From Anaerococcus vaginimassiliensis (lineage in GTDB: Bacteria; Bacillota; Clostridia; Tissierellales; Peptoniphilaceae), in contig NZ_LR130844.1 of the NCBI RefSeq assembly GCF_900626155.1, positions 1,382,879 to 1,446,878 of the forward strand: a stretch of 64,000 nt of DNA, written 5' to 3'. A model generated the notes under the pieces. The model saw only the letters and a program-made list of their open reading frames with translations, had not been told where the DNA came from and searched no databases. Position numbers and translations under genes: made by a program. Position 1 is the first letter of the stretch. Each line of letters opens with the position of its first letter. Of this stretch, positions 26,451 to 35,220 are shown in pieces.

Positions 26451-28297
26451 CAAAATTACAGATTAAAGAAAAACTAAAAGAACTACCAGAGCTTCCTGGT
26501 GTTTATATTATGAGAAATGCTGACGATGAAATCATCTATGTAGGAAAAGCTATTTCCTTAAAGAAAAGAGTCCGTCAGTATTTCGACAATAGTAAAAACA
26601 AGGGTGCAAAAGTTTTAGCTATGGTAAACAACATCGACCACTTTGAATATATTATTGTTCAAAACGAGGTTGAAGCTTTAGTTCTAGAGAGTAATTTAAT
26701 CAAAAAAAATAGACCCAAATATAATATCGTATTAAGGGATGACAAACAGTATCCTTATATTAAAATTTGCAATGAGAAATATCCAAGGATTAAAAAAGTA
26801 AGGCAGGTATCAAAGGATGGCTCAAAGTATTTTGGGCCATTCCCAGATGCCTATGCTGTTAATGATGCAATCGACCTATTTCATTTATACTATCCTTTTA
26901 GAACTTGTAACTTAAATTTTGACAAGGGAGCAAGCTTAGACAGACCATGCCTAAATTATTTTATAAAAAAATGCAAAGGTCCATGTGTAGGAAAAGAAGA
27001 TGAGAAAGAATATCTGGATCATATGAAGGATGTTGAGAATTTCTTGGCAAATAAGGATGATAAAATTCCTAATTGGATACTAGAAAAGATGAGTGAAGAA
27101 TCCAAAAAACTAAATTTTGAAATGGCTGCGAAATATAGAGATTATTATAGGGCATTATCAGTAATATCTGAAAAACAAAATGTAACTGAAACTAATGGCG
27201 ATGATATGGATATAATAGCCATGAGTAAGGGCATGAATACTATAGTAGTACAGGTATTTTTTATGAGACAAGGAAAAATCGTAGATAGGCAGCACTATTT
27301 TATCAAGAACGATTTTATGGAAAGGGACTCAGAAATTATTTCATCATTTATCAAACAATTTTATTTAGATATATTGTATATTCCTAGAGAAATTCTCGTA
27401 CAAACTTTACCTAATGATATTGATTCTATAAGTGAATTTCTAACTAACAAGAGAAAAACCAAAGTAACTATTCACGAGCCAAAAATAGGTAAGAAGAGAG
27501 AGCTTGTAGATATGGCTGCTAGAAATGCACTGGACATGAGAATTAAACACGATAAAAGAGTAGAGAAAAAAGAAAGAAAGAGATCATCAGGTATAAGTCA
27601 ATTAAAAGAAATCCTTGGCTTGGAGGATGTGTTTAGACTAGAAGCATACGATATATCAAACATCTCTGGTGTACGTTCTGTCGGGTCAATGGTTGTATTT
27701 GAAGATGGAATCCCTATGCCAAAAGAATACAGGAAATTTAAAATAAAAACAGTAGAGGGTCCAAATGATTATGCTTCACATAAAGAAGTACTAACTAGGA
27801 GACTCAAACAAGGAATAGAAGAAAAATCTAAGGGTAATACTCAAACAGGATTTGGCTCTCTGCCTGACTTAATACTCATGGACGGTGGCAAAGGACAGGT
27901 TAACATAGCTAAAGGCGTACTAAATGAACTAGGGCTTAATATCGAAATAGCAGGTCTTGTAAAAGATGATAAACATACAACTAGAGCAATTATCTATAAT
28001 AATGAAGAAATTCCAATTAATAGAAGAGACCCTGTATACAAATTAATATATGAAATTCAAGAAGAAGCTCATAGATTTGCGATTAACTACCATAGAAAAC
28101 TTATGCAAAACACTATGAAAACAAGCGAGTTAGATAATATAAAAGGCGTAGGCAAGAAAACTAGGAAGAATCTATACACCCACTTCAAAACAATTTCAAA
28201 TATTAAAAAAGCAAGTGTAGAGGAGTTAATGGAAGTGCCACTAGTTGGCAAGAGTCAAGCTTTAGAAATATATAAATACTTTAGATTGAAAGGATAA
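26447..28297 (+). CDS. uvrC: Excinuclease ABC subunit C
   Basis: A 616-residue UvrC of normal length. GIY-YIG nuclease domain at the N-terminus (LPGVYIMRNADDEIIYVGKA), a UVR domain near residues 200-235, the RNase-H-like endonuclease domain (EAYDISNISGVRSVGSMVVF), and a helix-hairpin-helix tail (NIKGVGKKTRKNL, VPLVGKSQA). It makes both incisions in nucleotide-excision repair with UvrAB. Start is TTG 26447, overlapping the pepP stop. hprK follows 3 nt downstream. Confidence 0.96.
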   Translation: MTKLQIKEKLKELPELPGVYIMRNADDEIIYVGKAISLKKRVRQYFDNSKNKGAKVLAMVNNIDHFEYIIVQNEVEALVLESNLIKKNRPKYNIVLRDDKQYPYIKICNEKYPRIKKVRQVSKDGSKYFGPFPDAYAVNDAIDLFHLYYPFRTCNLNFDKGASLDRPCLNYFIKKCKGPCVGKEDEKEYLDHMKDVENFLANKDDKIPNWILEKMSEESKKLNFEMAAKYRDYYRALSVISEKQNVTETNGDDMDIIAMSKGMNTIVVQVFFMRQGKIVDRQHYFIKNDFMERDSEIISSFIKQFYLDILYIPREILVQTLPNDIDSISEFLTNKRKTKVTIHEPKIGKKRELVDMAARNALDMRIKHDKRVEKKERKRSSGISQLKEILGLEDVFRLEAYDISNISGVRSVGSMVVFEDGIPMPKEYRKFKIKTVEGPNDYASHKEVLTRRLKQGIEEKSKGNTQTGFGSLPDLILMDGGKGQVNIAKGVLNELGLNIEIAGLVKDDKHTTRAIIYNNEEIPINRRDPVYKLIYEIQEEAHRFAINYHRKLMQNTMKTSELDNIKGVGKKTRKNLYTHFKTISNIKKASVEELMEVPLVGKSQALEIYKYFRLKG

Positions 28298-28300
28298 ATA

Positions 28301-29317
28301 ATGTCGGACATAAATGATATAAACGATTTTAGTGAGCATATAGATAAAGAAATAATAAGTGGAATTGATAAAAAAACCGTAAAACTAAGTAAGATTGTAG
28401 AGAAACTAAAGCTTGAGGCAGTTCATAAATCATCTGATTTTGAAGAAGTAGAACTAGAAAGTGCTGAAGTAAATAGACCGGGTTTGCAGCTTACAGGATA
28501 CTTGGAAAAATTTCCACATGAAAGGCTCCAACTAATAGGTTCTGTTGAATATACTTATCTAACAAGTCTAGACTCTAGAATGCAATATGAAAGATTTCGT
28601 GGGATACTTTCATATAAATTGCCTGCAATAATTTTTACTTACAACAAAGACATTAACAAGGACATAGTAGATTTGTGTGATTACTATGATGTGACATTAT
28701 TAAGGTCACCGCTAAAATCAACTAGATTAATTTCCAAAATATCTGATGAGTTAGAATATCAACTTGCTCCAACAAGCAATGTGCATGGTGAACTCTTGGA
28801 GGTCTTTGGTGTCGGAGTTTTAATCATGGGTAAATCATCAGTAGGTAAAAGTGAAACTGCTTTAGATCTAGTAAATAGGGGACATCGCTTAATAGCAGAC
28901 GATATGGTTGATATCATAGCTTCTAATAATAGATTAACTGGATCATCTCCGGAAAATATTAGACACTATATGGAAATTAGGGGGCTTGGAATCATAAATG
29001 TTAGGAGATTATATGGTTCTGGAGCTGTTAAAATGAGCACAGAAATTGATCTAGTTATAGAGCTTGAGCAATGGAAAGAAGATTTTGAATACGACAGACT
29101 TGGTCTAGATGCACATAGTATTAAGATACTAGACGTTGAAGTACCACATATTGTAGTACCGGTAAGAGCAGGTAGAAATCTCGCACTAATAGTAGAAGTG
29201 GCAGCGATGAACCAAAGGGAGAAAAATCTGGGCTACAACGCAGCTAAGGTAATGACAGATAATATTTTTAGACAAACAAATGGTCTAGAAATAAGTGAAG
29301 ATTTAGATATCGAATAG
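28301..29317 (+). CDS. hprK: HPr kinase/phosphorylase
   Basis: A 338-residue HprK/P. Walker A GKSSVGKSETALDL (near residue 178), ADDMVDI, and MEIRGLGIINVRRLYG (the family's E-[IV]-R-G-x-G-I-[IL] signature) are present. It phosphorylates and dephosphorylates HPr at Ser46, controlling carbon catabolite repression, so this organism probably has a PTS and CcpA-type control. N-terminal residues 1-35 are a non-conserved acidic extension. No hairpin terminator is obvious after it. Confidence 0.95.
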   Translation: MSDINDINDFSEHIDKEIISGIDKKTVKLSKIVEKLKLEAVHKSSDFEEVELESAEVNRPGLQLTGYLEKFPHERLQLIGSVEYTYLTSLDSRMQYERFRGILSYKLPAIIFTYNKDINKDIVDLCDYYDVTLLRSPLKSTRLISKISDELEYQLAPTSNVHGELLEVFGVGVLIMGKSSVGKSETALDLVNRGHRLIADDMVDIIASNNRLTGSSPENIRHYMEIRGLGIINVRRLYGSGAVKMSTEIDLVIELEQWKEDFEYDRLGLDAHSIKILDVEVPHIVVPVRAGRNLALIVEVAAMNQREKNLGYNAAKVMTDNIFRQTNGLEISEDLDIE

Positions 29318-29612
29318 ATACATTCTCACAGTAGAAGAAAAACGAATTCATTAACCACTTAGGTTGGTAAAATAACGATAAACAATCCATGGTGATCTAT
29401 TAATTAATTGATAAGAGATTGTTAAATTTTGATTAATTAATAACGCGTCATAAATCACATAGAATATAAACGACAATAAGTATCATCTAACAAACCTAAA
29501 AGCAGTATAAGGTTAAAAAGTCTTTCAATTATTCCTTGACAATACGACAAATAAACCTTATACTTTAATTAGTGTTAACGATATTTGTTACTAATATTAT
29601 AGGAGGTCTTAA
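29318..29612 (+). other. 295-bp intergenic region upstream of the second PFOR
   Basis: AT-rich and without an ORF. It holds an inverted pair of TATTAATTAAT-type runs (about 29398-29409 and 29431-29443), a small AACC-acttaGGTT dyad near 29352, the strong nifJ promoter at 29536, and a 13-nt-spaced imperfect direct repeat GTTAACGATATT / GTTACTAATATT (about 29574-29598) just downstream of the start site. I see no tRNA, riboswitch or terminator with a clear T tract. Confidence 0.6.
29536..29564 (+). promoter_or_regulatory. Strong promoter for PFOR copy 2
   Basis: Consensus TTGACA (29536-29541), a 17-nt spacer and TATACT (29559-29564), with a near-perfect ribosome-binding site TAGGAGG at 29599-29605. 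The RNA leader would be about 40 nt. Confidence 0.8.
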
Positions 29613-32600
29613 ATGACAGTTAAAAGAGCTATGAAGACTATGGATGGTAACACAGCAGCTGCTCACGTATCATATGCGTTTACAGATGTTGCAACAATCT
29701 ATCCAATCACACCTTCATCACCAATGCCAGAAGCAGTAGATGTTTGGGCTGCAAATGGTAGAAAAAATATTTTCGGTAGACCAGTTCAAGTTAAGGAAAT
29801 GCAATCCGAAGCAGGAGCAGCAGGTGCTGTACACGGAGCACTAGCAGCAGGAGCGCTAACTACTACATATACTGCAAGTCAAGGATTATTGTTAATGATT
29901 CCTAACATGTACAAAATTGCAGGTGAAAGATTACCAGGCGTATTCCACGTTGCGGCAAGAACTTTAGCTACACACGCACTTTCAATCTACGGAGATCACT
30001 CAGATGTTATGGCAGCAAGACAAACAGGTTTTGCAATGCTTGCATCATCATCAGTTCAAGAAGTAATGGACTTATCACCAGTTGCTCACTTAGCAGCAAT
30101 CGAAGGAAGCATTCCATTTGTTAACTTCTTTGATGGATTTAGAACAAGTCACGAAATTCAAAAAATTGAAGTTTGGGATTACAAAGATCTTGCTCCACTT
30201 GTTGACTATGAAGCAGTTGATAGATTTAAAAACAATTCATTAAACCCAGAAAGACCAAAAACAATTGGTACAGCTGAAAAGAACATTTTCTTCCAAAGAA
30301 TGGAATCAAGCAACAATGCTTATATAGACATCGTTGGAATTACAGAAAACTACATGAACAAAATCAATGAATTAATCGGTACAAACTACGGATTATTCAA
30401 CTACTATGGTGCTGATGATGCAGAAGAAATCATCGTTGCTATGGGTTCTGTTTGTCAAGCAGCTGAAGAAGCAATTGACGTATTAGTAGAACAAGGCAAA
30501 AAAGTAGGTATGATTGAAGTTCACCTATTTAGACCGTTCTCTAAAGAACACTTACTAAAAGCTATTCCAAAAACAGTTAAGAAAATTGCTGTTCTTGATA
30601 GAACTAAAGAAAAAGGTTCAATCGGTGAACCACTACTATTAGATGTTAAATCTGCTTACTATGATCAAGAAGAAAAACCTCTAATTATCGGTGGTAGATA
30701 TGGACTATCTTCAAAAGATACAGTTCCAGCTGATATCGAAGCAATATTTGTTAACCTTGCACAAGATGAACCAAAAGAAGACTTTACCGTTTCAATCAAT
30801 GATGATGTAACACACAAATCACTTGAAAGAACAGACCTTAAAGTTAGACAAGAAGGTACAACAAGATGTAAATTCTGGGGATTCGGTTCTGACGGAACTG
30901 TTGGTGCTAACAAACAAGCTATCAAAATCATTGGTGATAACACAGACATGTATGCACAAGGTTACTTTGACTATGACTCAAAGAAATCAGGTGGTCTAAC
31001 AGTTTCTCACTTAAGATTTGGTAAAGACCCAATTAGATCAACATATCTACTTGACGAAGCTGACTTCATGTCTTGTTCAAAAGTTGCATATGTAAATCAA
31101 TATGATCTACTTAAAGGTCTTAAAGACGGTGGTAAATTCTTATTAAACTGTGCTTGGACAGATGAAGAATTAGAAGAACACCTACCAGCAAACATGAAAC
31201 GTTACATTGCTGAACACGATGTAGAATTCTACACAATTGATGCTTCTCACTTAGCAGCTGAAATTGGTCTAGGTTCAAGAACAAACATGATTATGCAATC
31301 TGCATTCTTCAAACTTGCAAACGTAATTCCATTAGAAGATGCTGTTAAATACCTAAAAGACTCTATAGTTAAATCTTATGGTCACAAAGGTGATGACATC
31401 GTAAACATGAACTACAAAGCTGTAGATAGTGGAATTGATGCAATGCACAAAGTAGAAGTTCCAGAAAGCTGGAAAGATGCTGTTGATGAACAAAAAGAAG
31501 AAAGAGAACTTCCAGAATTCATTAGAGAAATCGTAAAACCAATGCTTGAACAAAAAGAAGACGATATTCCAGTATCAGCATTTGTTGGTAGAGAAGATGG
31601 TGCTTTTGAATCAGGTACAACTCAATACGAAAAGAGAGGAATCGCTCTTAACGTACCAGAATGGCAACTAGATAATTGTATTCAATGTAACCAATGTTCA
31701 TTCGTATGTCCTCACGCAGTAATTAGACCTTTCTTAGTAACAGAAGATGAAAAAGCTAATGCTCCTGAAGGTTTCGATACTAAAAAAGCTATCGGAAAAG
31801 GCATGGAAGGATACGAATTTAGAATTCAAGTATCACCATTAGACTGTACTGGATGTGGTAACTGTGCAGATGTTTGTCCAGCTCCACAAAAAGCTCTTCT
31901 AATGAAACCATTCGAAGAACAAGTAGAAAAAGAAAAAGACAATTGGTATTTCGCTCATGAAGAAGTTGGATACAAAGAAGATGTTATGGATCCAATGACT
32001 CTAAAAGGCAGCCAATTTAAACAACCATTACTTGAGTTCTCAGGTGCATGCGCAGGTTGTGGTGAAACACCTTACGCTAAACTTGTAACACAATTATTTG
32101 GTGATAGAATGTACATTGCAAATGCTACTGGTTGTTCATCAATCTGGGGAGCAAGTGCACCAGCTATGTCCTATACAAAGAATTCATGTGGACAAGGTCC
32201 AGCTTGGGGTAACTCACTATTCGAAGATGCTGCTGAGTATGGATATGGTATGAAACTTGCAGCAGATGCTAACAAGTCATTACTTGAAACTTACATGAAT
32301 AACTTCTTAGAACTTGGTCTTGATACACCATTTAATGAAGCATTCAAGGCTTGGTTAGAAGGAAAAGAAACTGTTAATACTTCTAAAGAAGCTACAGCTA
32401 AGATTATGAATCTAAAAGAAGAAACTGTAGATAGCGAAGAAGGAAAAGACTTATTAGATAAAATCTTCCAACTAAAAGATTACATGATTAAAAAATCAAT
32501 CTGGATCTTTGGTGGTGACGGATGGAGCTACGATATCGGATTCGGAGGAGTTGATCACGTTCTAGCAAGTGGTGAAGATATCAATATCCTAGTATTCGAT

Positions 32601-33140
32601 ACAGAAGTTTACTCAAACACAGGTGGACAATCTTCTAAAGCTACACCATTATCTGCAGTAGCACAATTCGCTGCCGCTGGTAAAAAGGTAAGAAAGAAAG
32701 ACCTTGGTCTAATGATGACTTCTTATGGATATGTATACTGTGCACAAGTAGCTATGGGTGCTAACCAAAACCAAACACTTAAAGCCCTAAAAGAAGCTGA
32801 AAGCTACAATGGACCATCTCTAGTTATTGCTTATGCGCCATGTATCAACCATGGTATCAGAATTGGTATGGGTAAATCACAATACAGAGAAAAACAAGCT
32901 GTAGATGCTGGTTACTGGCACTTATGGAGATTTGACCCAAGACTTGCTGACGAGGGCAAAAATCCATTCCAACTTGATTCTAGAGAACCTAAAGAATCAT
33001 TCCAAGAATTTATCCAAGGTGAAGTAAGATACTCATCACTTAAGAGATCATTCCCTGAAACAGCTGATGAATTATATGCAGAAGCAGAAAAAGCTGCAAA
33101 AGAAAGATATGAAACATATAAGAGATTAGCTGGAAAATAG
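29613..33140 (+). CDS. nifJ: Pyruvate:ferredoxin oxidoreductase, copy 2
   Basis: A 1175-residue paralogue of the enzyme at 9080, with all the same domains: YPITPSSPMPE, CIQCNQCSFVCPHA (near residue 688) and CTGCGNCADVCPAP (near 745) binding two [4Fe-4S] clusters, SGACAGCGET, and the thiamine-diphosphate motif GGDGWSYDIG. It is monocistronic with a consensus promoter, a strong Shine-Dalgarno and its own terminator. Its codons are more uniform than copy 1's (mostly AAC, GAA, GGT, CCA), suggesting very high expression. It is probably the main glycolytic PFOR; this division of labour is inferred. Confidence 0.96.
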   Translation: MTVKRAMKTMDGNTAAAHVSYAFTDVATIYPITPSSPMPEAVDVWAANGRKNIFGRPVQVKEMQSEAGAAGAVHGALAAGALTTTYTASQGLLLMIPNMYKIAGERLPGVFHVAARTLATHALSIYGDHSDVMAARQTGFAMLASSSVQEVMDLSPVAHLAAIEGSIPFVNFFDGFRTSHEIQKIEVWDYKDLAPLVDYEAVDRFKNNSLNPERPKTIGTAEKNIFFQRMESSNNAYIDIVGITENYMNKINELIGTNYGLFNYYGADDAEEIIVAMGSVCQAAEEAIDVLVEQGKKVGMIEVHLFRPFSKEHLLKAIPKTVKKIAVLDRTKEKGSIGEPLLLDVKSAYYDQEEKPLIIGGRYGLSSKDTVPADIEAIFVNLAQDEPKEDFTVSINDDVTHKSLERTDLKVRQEGTTRCKFWGFGSDGTVGANKQAIKIIGDNTDMYAQGYFDYDSKKSGGLTVSHLRFGKDPIRSTYLLDEADFMSCSKVAYVNQYDLLKGLKDGGKFLLNCAWTDEELEEHLPANMKRYIAEHDVEFYTIDASHLAAEIGLGSRTNMIMQSAFFKLANVIPLEDAVKYLKDSIVKSYGHKGDDIVNMNYKAVDSGIDAMHKVEVPESWKDAVDEQKEERELPEFIREIVKPMLEQKEDDIPVSAFVGREDGAFESGTTQYEKRGIALNVPEWQLDNCIQCNQCSFVCPHAVIRPFLVTEDEKANAPEGFDTKKAIGKGMEGYEFRIQVSPLDCTGCGNCADVCPAPQKALLMKPFEEQVEKEKDNWYFAHEEVGYKEDVMDPMTLKGSQFKQPLLEFSGACAGCGETPYAKLVTQLFGDRMYIANATGCSSIWGASAPAMSYTKNSCGQGPAWGNSLFEDAAEYGYGMKLAADANKSLLETYMNNFLELGLDTPFNEAFKAWLEGKETVNTSKEATAKIMNLKEETVDSEEGKDLLDKIFQLKDYMIKKSIWIFGGDGWSYDIGFGGVDHVLASGEDINILVFDTEVYSNTGGQSSKATPLSAVAQFAAAGKKVRKKDLGLMMTSYGYVYCAQVAMGANQNQTLKALKEAESYNGPSLVIAYAPCINHGIRIGMGKSQYREKQAVDAGYWHLWRFDPRLADEGKNPFQLDSREPKESFQEFIQGEVRYSSLKRSFPETADELYAEAEKAAKERYETYKRLAGK

Positions 33141-33153
33141 AAAATAGTAATTT

Positions 33154-33181
33154 AAACCGCCATTTATTTGGCGGTTTTTTT
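33154..33181 (+). terminator. Terminator after PFOR copy 2
   Basis: AAACCGCCA (33154-33162) pairs with TGGCGGTTT (33169-33177), followed by a T tract: a strong intrinsic terminator. Confidence 0.93.
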
Positions 33182-33230
33182 ATATTTATCTTATAAAAAT
33201 ATACATAAAGGTACATATAAAAGTAGCTTA

Positions 33231-33239
33231 TGGTATAAT
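33231..33239 (+). promoter_or_regulatory. Extended -10 promoter for the asp23-fakA-recG group
   Basis: TGG-TATAAT, 45 nt upstream of the ATG at 33284, without a clear -35. Confidence 0.5.
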
Positions 33240-33283
33240 ATAAACAAAATACTATGAGATTTACTAATCATAATGGAGGTATT

Positions 33284-33637
33284 ATGACTATTAAGTATGT
33301 TAATAATTTAGGAAAAGTAACTATTGATGATTCTATTATAACCAACATTGCAGTATCCACAGTTATGAAATCGTATGGAGTTGTTGGTCTTGCTAGTGCT
33401 TCTGCTAAAGATGGTATATATCAACTCTTAGGAGTTAATAATATGCAAAAAGGAGTTACAGTTAAAAGACTGGATAATGGAACTATAGACATTAATATTT
33501 CTTTATTTTTGAAATATGGGGTTAGAATTCCAGTGGTTTGTCAAAATATAATAGAAAATGTAAAATATAATATTGAAAAATCTTTGAATGTTCGTGTTTC
33601 TAATGTAAATATTTTTGTTCAAGGAATTAATAGGTAG
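33284..33637 (+). CDS. Asp23/Gls24 family protein (YloU-like)
   Basis: A 117-residue Asp23-domain protein: GKVTIDDSIITNIAVSTVMKSYGVVGLASA, then a C-terminal NVRVSNVNIFVQGI. In Firmicutes the YloU-type member precedes the fatty-acid kinase gene, as here (fakA starts 9 nt later). Its role in cell-envelope homeostasis is poorly defined. ATG 33284 is preceded by GGAGG at 5 nt; the ATG at 33254 is not used for that reason. A second Asp23 protein (YqhY-like) is at 40612. Confidence 0.87.
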   Translation: MTIKYVNNLGKVTIDDSIITNIAVSTVMKSYGVVGLASASAKDGIYQLLGVNNMQKGVTVKRLDNGTIDINISLFLKYGVRIPVVCQNIIENVKYNIEKSLNVRVSNVNIFVQGINR

Positions 33638-33645
33638 GAGCGTAA

Positions 33646-35220
33646 ATGAAAAGTATAGATGCAAGTAAACTTCAACAAATGATAATTGGAGCTTATGAAT
33701 ATTTAGATGAGAATAAGGATTTAGTCAATGAACTGAATGTTTTTCCTGTTCCTGATGGTGATACAGGAACTAACATGAACATGACTATAAAATCAGGTTT
33801 AGATAAAGTGAATAAAACAAGTATTTCTTCCGTGGAAGAAGTGTCAAAAGCCTTAAGTCAAGGAACCCTAATGGGTGCAAGAGGTAACTCAGGAGTAATT
33901 TTATCTCAACTTGTAAGAGGAATGAGTAAAACATTAAAGGGCAAAGATATAATTGAAATAGCCGATATCAGGGAAATATTTCAAACAGCAAATAAAACTG
34001 CCTACAAAGCAGTCATGCAACCTACAGAGGGAACTATACTTACTGTCTCTAGGATGATGGCAGAAAAAGCTGAAGATGCTTTTGATGAAAATATAGAAAT
34101 AGATGATTATCTAATTGAGATCATAGGTGCAGGACAAGTTGCTCTTGACAATACACCTAAGCAATTGCCCGTTCTAAAAGAAGCTGGAGTTGTGGATTCA
34201 GGTGGTCAAGGACTTATATTTTTATTAAGAGGAGCATTAAATGCGCTAAATTCTAAAATTGAAAGAGATATAGACTTGTCAAAATCAGCAGATTCAGACG
34301 ATGAAACCTATACTTACAAAATAAGTTTTGAACTTTCTGGATCTAATAGTGATTTAAAATCTTTAGATGAGAACCTAATGAGAATGTGCAAAGACTACTC
34401 ATCAGATTTTGAAGATGATACATTAAAAGCAGAACTTAAGACTGATAGTCCACAAAATATAATCCAAATGATTCTATTAGAAGGCGTTATATTGAATATT
34501 AATCTTGAAAATTTGAAGCCTGAAATCGAAAATGAATCAAAAAAAGGTCAAAAACCAAGTAAAAAATACGGATTCATAGCTGTTTCCAGAGGTGAAGGTT
34601 ATAATGCAATAATGGAAAGCATGAACATAGATAAGATTATTGCAGGTGGACAAACTATGAATCCTTCTACAGAAGATATTTTTAATGCAATTGAAGAAAT
34701 TGATGCAGAAAATATAATAGTATTCCCAAATAACAAAAATATTATAATGTCATCAAAACAGGCAGCTGAAGTTTCTGACAAAAATGTTTTTGTGGTTGAA
34801 ACTAGATCTATACCAGAAGCATTTACTGCTTTGCTAGAATTTGATGAAAATCTTGATGCTAATAGTAATATCGAGAATATGAATGAAGTAATCGAAGATA
34901 TCCATATAGCTGAAGTTTCTATTTCAATTAGAGATACCAGTGTTAATAACATTAATATCAAGAAGGACGACTATATAGGTATATTAGATGGAGATATAGT
35001 TGCAACTGATTCATCTATAGAAAAGACTGCAGAAAAAGTTTTATCTAAGGCTATTGATGATGAAGATATTTCTCTAATAACTGTATATTATGGTGAAGAT
35101 GTAGAAAAAAGAAAAGCGAAAGATTTTGTAAAGAAATTAGAAAGAAAATTTAAAGATATAGATTGTGAATTAGTATACGGTGGTCAACCTGTTTACTATT
35201 ATACAATTACACTAGAATAA
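33646..35220 (+). CDS. fakA: Fatty-acid kinase FakA (DhaL/DAK2 domain, YloV)
   Basis: A 524-residue protein. N-terminal DAK2/DhaL domain (about residues 1-200) with NVFPVPDGDTGTNMNMT binding ATP-Mg; a middle domain; and a C-terminal YloV domain ending GGQPVYYYTITLE. FakA phosphorylates fatty acids held by FakB (DegV) proteins to acyl-phosphates that feed PlsX/PlsY. A DegV protein at 13972 and PlsC at 49986 are in this window. Its stop overlaps the recG ATG (TAATG). Confidence 0.91.
   Translation: MKSIDASKLQQMIIGAYEYLDENKDLVNELNVFPVPDGDTGTNMNMTIKSGLDKVNKTSISSVEEVSKALSQGTLMGARGNSGVILSQLVRGMSKTLKGKDIIEIADIREIFQTANKTAYKAVMQPTEGTILTVSRMMAEKAEDAFDENIEIDDYLIEIIGAGQVALDNTPKQLPVLKEAGVVDSGGQGLIFLLRGALNALNSKIERDIDLSKSADSDDETYTYKISFELSGSNSDLKSLDENLMRMCKDYSSDFEDDTLKAELKTDSPQNIIQMILLEGVILNINLENLKPEIENESKKGQKPSKKYGFIAVSRGEGYNAIMESMNIDKIIAGGQTMNPSTEDIFNAIEEIDAENIIVFPNNKNIIMSSKQAAEVSDKNVFVVETRSIPEAFTALLEFDENLDANSNIENMNEVIEDIHIAEVSISIRDTSVNNINIKKDDYIGILDGDIVATDSSIEKTAEKVLSKAIDDEDISLITVYYGEDVEKRKAKDFVKKLERKFKDIDCELVYGGQPVYYYTITLE

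Noticed and set aside
29570..29600. Rex operator at the PFOR 2 promoter
   Set aside because: Contains TGTTAA-like and TTGTTA half-sites, but they are direct, not inverted, and the spacing is wrong for the Rex consensus.
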